Positions 12,086 to 15,499 of a stretch of 15,499 nucleotides of DNA are shown here, one piece after another. A model generated the notes under the pieces. The model made no database searches and was not told the DNA's origin. It was given only the letters and a program-made list of their open reading frames with translations. Source of the DNA: Xenorhabdus ishibashii. Lineage in GTDB: Bacteria > Pseudomonadota > Gammaproteobacteria > Enterobacterales > Enterobacteriaceae. The stretch lies in contig NZ_NJAK01000002.1 in NCBI RefSeq assembly GCF_002632755.1, forward strand, positions 15,601 through 31,099, written 5' to 3'. The translations under genes were made by a program, and so were the position numbers. How positions within the stretch are numbered: the stretch's first letter is position 1; every line of letters starts with the position of its first letter.

Positions 12086-14797
12086 TTATTCTTCTATTTC
12101 ATCAGTGGAATACATCAGCACATAATACTTACGGGGTGAGCCGTTGTGCTTCATGCCTTGCACCTTAAAGCCACCATTTGCGGCCTTTCTTAGCATCCCT
12201 GATTCAGCGAGAACCCGCGCAAACATCTTCGTATCGAACGTTTCTGATACCTCATTCTCGAACACATCTGGGAATGTGTAGAAATGGATAAGGCCGGCAT
12301 TATTGGGGATATCGCTGGTATCTTTTCGGTAGCCTGCAAGGTTAGAAATAGTGGCATGATCATAGGTGTACGGTTCTGGTGCATACCGACTCAATCCAAA
12401 ACGGTCTAAAAATGCCTCGGTTTGTTCCCGTATCTGTTGGTGTTCTTTATTGGCAGTACCAAATTCAGCCACCCACGCATTAAAGCAGTGTTGAATTGCG
12501 TCTCTGCTTTCCTGTTCTGTCCATCCGGTGAGATGCGTCGCTGCAATAAGTGCCCCCTCTAAGATGGCGAACCGTTCTGCCACGCGGGGAAGTTGTGCCC
12601 CAGCGCCTTTGGGGATCAACCCATTCCAGCGGATTTTGGCTTCTTCAATGGTGTTTCTCGTTGCTTTTTGATGCTGAGTCAGATATTCACACCATACCCG
12701 CCCAATAGCCCCATGATTGTCAGCAATGGCTTTTTCGATTGCCTTAGCGTGTTCTCTGGCATCCTGATAACCATGTAAAACAGTCGGGCTACTGAACGGA
12801 ATATTCAGCAACCGGACAAGCTGGCCTGCTTTCATGCGCTTGCCCTCACTTCTGACAAACGTATCAAGATCGACCTCGCCAGTACTGATAGCTATCGTTT
12901 TAAACTGGAGAATGTCACGGTTGCCGCCACCTCTTGCCCCTTGTAACTTGCCTTTGCCGTTAAACAGCGCATAAGACGCATTAGCCACATCTTTAACCGA
13001 TGATCCCTGCCCGACTTCATCAAGAGGTAACAGGTTGTTATTATGGGCGGCGGCTTCATTAATCAATCCCAATGTAGTTGCAAACCACGTTAAACGCATG
13101 GCAGACGGCTCACCAAAGACACTACAGCCGACGCTTTGCGCGGTGGTTTTCCCTGCGGTGCTCTGGTCATAAAAGTGAACCCCAAAGCCATCATCACGCA
13201 ATAAACCGATAACCGGGGAAGCTAACGCAGCCGCAATGGACAGCATCATAAAGGGATTGCCTTTGGCTAATTTGGCTACTGAGTCACGCCAGCTTTCAGG
13301 CGTTCCTGCCACGGTATACCCGCGTATTGATGATGTTCTGCCACAAAAGATAACGGACTTCTCTGGAGTGCCAATCACCTCGCCCGTTGGGAAGATGTAA
13401 GCCCCATGCTGCCAGCCTGTTGAGTGGGTAATGTGCCAGTCGGTTTTTTTAGCACAGCGTTGTAACCAATCCGATAGCGTGTGACGTAAAAAAGGTTTAG
13501 TGGCAATATTCAATCCTGCGGCTTTGAGCTGTCGCCAGCCTTCATTTGCGCCAACATCACCTGTTTTCACTGCCTCAGTGTAAGTTGTCCCGTCTTCTTC
13601 CCACTGGATAATCAGATAAAATTCAATATCATCACGACCGCGCCCGATCACCTTCATTGAGTCACTGAGCCATTGCTCATGGTTGATAATTTCGCCGCTC
13701 TCTTTGTCCACCTTTGGCGTAACGTAATAAATTCCGTTTTTACGCTCATCAATAAAGGGCTTTAACGGATCACGCTCTTTTGTCCGGTGTTCGTCCAGAT
13801 TAATGACGATTGATTTTGATACTGACATATTCTCCCCCACCTGATACAACCCTTCACTGAATGCCTGTTTTGCTGCCTCGATACCGTGATGCTGGCGATA
13901 ATCGTCCCAATCAGCCTTGTGCTCTGTTGGCGGTAACGCTACCCACCCATTAATAGCCTTAGCGGTCTTCTCGGCTGCAATCTTGCCGACGTTCTTCTTG
14001 GGCTTACCTTTGTCGTCCAGTTCTTCCGGTGAGTGCCAATCATTGTCAGCCGCCAGAATGATTTTTACTGTTGGCCACCGCTCTCTGATCTGTTTAGCCA
14101 CAGTCGGTAAATTTCCTTCATCAATAGCAGCCAGCACCAAGCCCTCATGCAATTGGTCGACCGTTAAGGCCGTTGCATAGCCCTCAGCAATAATGATCGT
14201 GTCCGGCGTTCCAATTACGGGCGATAAGGGGATAAAGCTCCCCTTTTTCTTCGAGCCGGGGACAAAGCGCTTTTCACCACTCGGCTTAATGACCTGCGCA
14301 CCGGTGATTGTGCCGTCCAGTGCCTGAATGACCAGCAACAACGAACCGTCTTTCAGTAGCTTCTGATTGGGACATTGCAGCCCCTTTTGAGTCAGGTAGT
14401 CGGATTGTCCGATAGTGGATTGAGCCACCAGCTTGTTAACTTTCTCGGTGATGGGTTGAGCCTCTGATTTTAGCGCCTCCTTTCTGGCGGGCTTGGGTTC
14501 TGGTAAGGGAAGCAACAACGCCTCAGAAACCACCTTAGCCGCTTCAATTACCGTGATACCTTTGACCTTCATCAGTAAATCAAAGCCATCGCCGTGATTC
14601 GGGTTATCACACTGGCGACAATGCCAGTCACCGTTACCGTGATCGTCTATGAAGTGAAAACGGTCAGTACCGCCACAGATAGGGCAAGCACCATGCTTAC
14701 CCTTTGCTGGAACATCCACCCCACAAGCAGACAACAAACCTTGCCATTGCCCTTGCGCCGCTGCTTTCACCGACCGAATATCAATATGACTTACCAT
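12086..14797 (-). CDS. Primase-helicase replication initiator (P4 alpha-like, DUF927)
   Basis: 903 aa, slightly longer than P4 alpha (777). Residues 30-75 form a primase zinc finger (C38, C41, C60, C63: CPICGGTDRF and WHCRQC). A TOPRIM domain follows at ~195-300, with the E205-G206 motif (IIIAEGYATA) and AADND at 249-253. After a linker, residues ~345-640 form the DUF927/SF3-like helicase with Walker A DQSTAGKTT (544-552) and Walker B LLPLDE (589-594). The C-terminal ~130 residues probably form a winged-helix origin-binding domain. It is expected to recognise the iterons at 11690-12062, unwind them and prime synthesis independently of host DnaA and DnaG. It starts seven bases inside the previous gene. 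It carries all key residues. An internal ATG at residue 324 (MSVSKSIVINLDEH) could give a helicase-only product, as happens in some such proteins, but no evidence beyond the codon is seen. Confidence 0.92.
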   Translation of the reverse strand: MVSHIDIRSVKAAAQGQWQGLLSACGVDVPAKGKHGACPICGGTDRFHFIDDHGNGDWHCRQCDNPNHGDGFDLLMKVKGITVIEAAKVVSEALLLPLPEPKPARKEALKSEAQPITEKVNKLVAQSTIGQSDYLTQKGLQCPNQKLLKDGSLLLVIQALDGTITGAQVIKPSGEKRFVPGSKKKGSFIPLSPVIGTPDTIIIAEGYATALTVDQLHEGLVLAAIDEGNLPTVAKQIRERWPTVKIILAADNDWHSPEELDDKGKPKKNVGKIAAEKTAKAINGWVALPPTEHKADWDDYRQHHGIEAAKQAFSEGLYQVGENMSVSKSIVINLDEHRTKERDPLKPFIDERKNGIYYVTPKVDKESGEIINHEQWLSDSMKVIGRGRDDIEFYLIIQWEEDGTTYTEAVKTGDVGANEGWRQLKAAGLNIATKPFLRHTLSDWLQRCAKKTDWHITHSTGWQHGAYIFPTGEVIGTPEKSVIFCGRTSSIRGYTVAGTPESWRDSVAKLAKGNPFMMLSIAAALASPVIGLLRDDGFGVHFYDQSTAGKTTAQSVGCSVFGEPSAMRLTWFATTLGLINEAAAHNNNLLPLDEVGQGSSVKDVANASYALFNGKGKLQGARGGGNRDILQFKTIAISTGEVDLDTFVRSEGKRMKAGQLVRLLNIPFSSPTVLHGYQDAREHAKAIEKAIADNHGAIGRVWCEYLTQHQKATRNTIEEAKIRWNGLIPKGAGAQLPRVAERFAILEGALIAATHLTGWTEQESRDAIQHCFNAWVAEFGTANKEHQQIREQTEAFLDRFGLSRYAPEPYTYDHATISNLAGYRKDTSDIPNNAGLIHFYTFPDVFENEVSETFDTKMFARVLAESGMLRKAANGGFKVQGMKHNGSPRKYYVLMYSTDEIEE

Positions 14798-15102
14798 TTT
14801 GGGAATCCCTCGCGGTGATGGATTTCAAACTGAGCGTTTTGCTGCGTGTCATTCAGGGCTTCGGCAATTCGGGGCAGGTACATCAGGGCTTCACCGATAC
14901 GGCGTAAATCCTCCCTTGCCTGACGATTGTCATAGTTTTCGTTATCAACTGACCAGAAAGCCATTTCCCCCATTGCAGACATTGCCGCCATCACGCTACT
15001 CAATGCCCCTTCGGAGTTTTTGCGCAGATCTTTGAGTTCTTCGGTGCTCAGGTCGTTAAAGCTGGTGCGTACCAAATGTTTATAGATATCAGACATGATC
15101 AT
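14791..15102 (-). CDS. Small protein upstream of primase, possible P4 epsilon-like derepression protein
   Basis: 103 aa, helical. It begins MIMSDIYKHLVRTSFNDLST and contains EELKDLRKNSEGALSSVMAA, ENYDNRQAREDLRRIGEALM and YLPRIAEALND. The position directly before the alpha-type primase and the overall pattern recall proteins annotated as 'derepression protein' in P4-like satellites; P4 epsilon inactivates the helper's repressor to switch on its lytic genes. If so, this satellite could induce a helper prophage itself. The family link is from memory of the pattern and is uncertain. The ATG overlaps the DUF4222 stop (ATGA) and the 3' end overlaps the primase start by seven bases, so it is translationally coupled on both sides. 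Confidence 0.6.
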   Translation of the reverse strand: MIMSDIYKHLVRTSFNDLSTEELKDLRKNSEGALSSVMAAMSAMGEMAFWSVDNENYDNRQAREDLRRIGEALMYLPRIAEALNDTQQNAQFEIHHREGFPKW

Positions 15103-15269
15103 GCTCTCCCTGCGTAGGTGTATTCTTTAGTGAATCGGCTTAATGGCATGGTGCACGGGGTGTGATAACCATCACGGACAAAGGTCACGCGATTAAAGGC
15201 GACTGACAGCACTTGTACGGCTTCCCCGTTCTTATGGGTGTAATAGTCATGGGGGGCTGGGTTACGCAT
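15099..15269 (-). CDS. DUF4222 family small protein
   Basis: 56 aa. It reads MRNPAPHDYYTHKNGEAVQV, then LSVAFNRVTFVRDGYHTPCT and MPLSRFTKEYTYAGRA. This matches the DUF4222 pattern of short phage and satellite proteins: a Y-x-D/H-x-x-G start, a beta-rich core with VTF-RDGY and a CxxP-x-xxF end. Function unknown; a small beta-barrel nucleic-acid or protein binder is plausible. It overlaps the end of the Icd-like gene by eight bases and touches the next gene by ATGA, so it is part of the tightly coupled replication operon. Confidence 0.72.
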   Translation of the reverse strand: MRNPAPHDYYTHKNGEAVQVLSVAFNRVTFVRDGYHTPCTMPLSRFTKEYTYAGRA

Positions 15270-15499
15270 GATTCACCCCCTGAACGGTAGACATATCGCT
15301 ACAGTTGAAAGGAGTATCGATACCGATATCCCATGCTTGACGGGAAACGAATATCAGCGAGGACATGCCAGCCAGTAGACGGGCTTCAACTTCACTATCC
15401 GCCAGCACAGTGATAAGGCGCGCCGGATGAATATCCACCAATCGCTGAGTGCCTGATGCAATTAGGAATGTAAATTTAAGGCGAGTTTGGTTATGCTGT
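15262..15499 (-). CDS. Icd/Kil-like host cell-division inhibitor (continues at 11-1)
   Basis: Open from the window edge. Joined to bases 11-1 it gives 82 aa with its own ribosome site. The pattern RLKFTFLIASGTQRLVDIHP, ARLITVLADSEVEARLLAG and IFVSRQAW fits the Icd-like family of P1/P4-type elements (FTFLA-x-R, then I-x-ADSE-x-EAR). Members of this family, including P4 Kil, block septation when overproduced and are the first gene of the satellite early operon. Here it is likewise first, ahead of DUF4222, the epsilon-like gene and the primase. The C-terminus (GIDTPFNCSDMSTVQGVNHA) differs from most members I know and may be degenerate. A conserved regulatory function other than division inhibition is possible. 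Confidence 0.75.
   Translation of the reverse strand, partial: QHNQTRLKFTFLIASGTQRLVDIHPARLITVLADSEVEARLLAGMSSLIFVSRQAWDIGIDTPFNCSDMSTVQGVNHA

Overview
The window reads as one complete satellite genome of the capsid-forming phage-inducible chromosomal island type (cf-PICI), from an enterobacterium. A Morganellaceae-like host (Proteus, Providencia, Xenorhabdus or Photorhabdus) fits the moderate A+T content and the protein flavour, but no host gene is present to prove it. Apart from one short broken gene, every gene lies on the minus strand.

The two ends of the window appear to join. The open frame that runs off the right end (15262-15499) is completed in frame by the first 11 bases of the window. 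This supplies an ATG at position 11 with an AAGGAG ribosome site at 26-21. The molecule is therefore best read as a 15,499-bp circle: an excised element, a circularly permuted packaged genome, or one unit of a tandem array. An intact attP-like region at 3433-3689, lying between the two ends of the gene map, supports this.

In transcription order from attP, the layout is as follows. (1) Integration and control: P4-type integrase (3413-2187), AlpA regulator (2209-1985), terminator, second AlpA-like regulator (1916-1635), Rha-type regulator (1616-927). (2) A hairpin-rich tract (926-315), followed by a divergent ribbon-helix-helix repressor gene (142-314, plus strand) broken by one missing base. 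(3) Replication operon crossing the junction: Icd-like cell-division inhibitor, DUF4222 protein, a 103-aa protein resembling P4-type derepression proteins, and a 903-aa primase-helicase, all overlapping. (4) Replication origin at 11690-12062, with thirteen CGACAA iterons and near-identical inverted clusters at both ends. (5) Two small proteins of unknown function and a strong terminator. (6) A head-only morphogenesis and packaging operon: HK97-type major capsid, protease, portal, head-tail connector, HNH endonuclease, small and large terminase. (7) A second, longer hairpin-rich tract (4896-4062), an OB-fold (SSB-like) protein, then attP.

There are no tail, tail-fibre or lysis genes, and no obvious cargo. 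The expected life cycle is excision and replication after helper induction, building of its own small capsid, packaging of its own DNA with its own terminase and HNH, and borrowing of helper tails through its own connector. The least explained parts are the two hairpin arrays, which share a 47-bp cassette with compensatory stem changes, and the two small proteins between origin and head operon.
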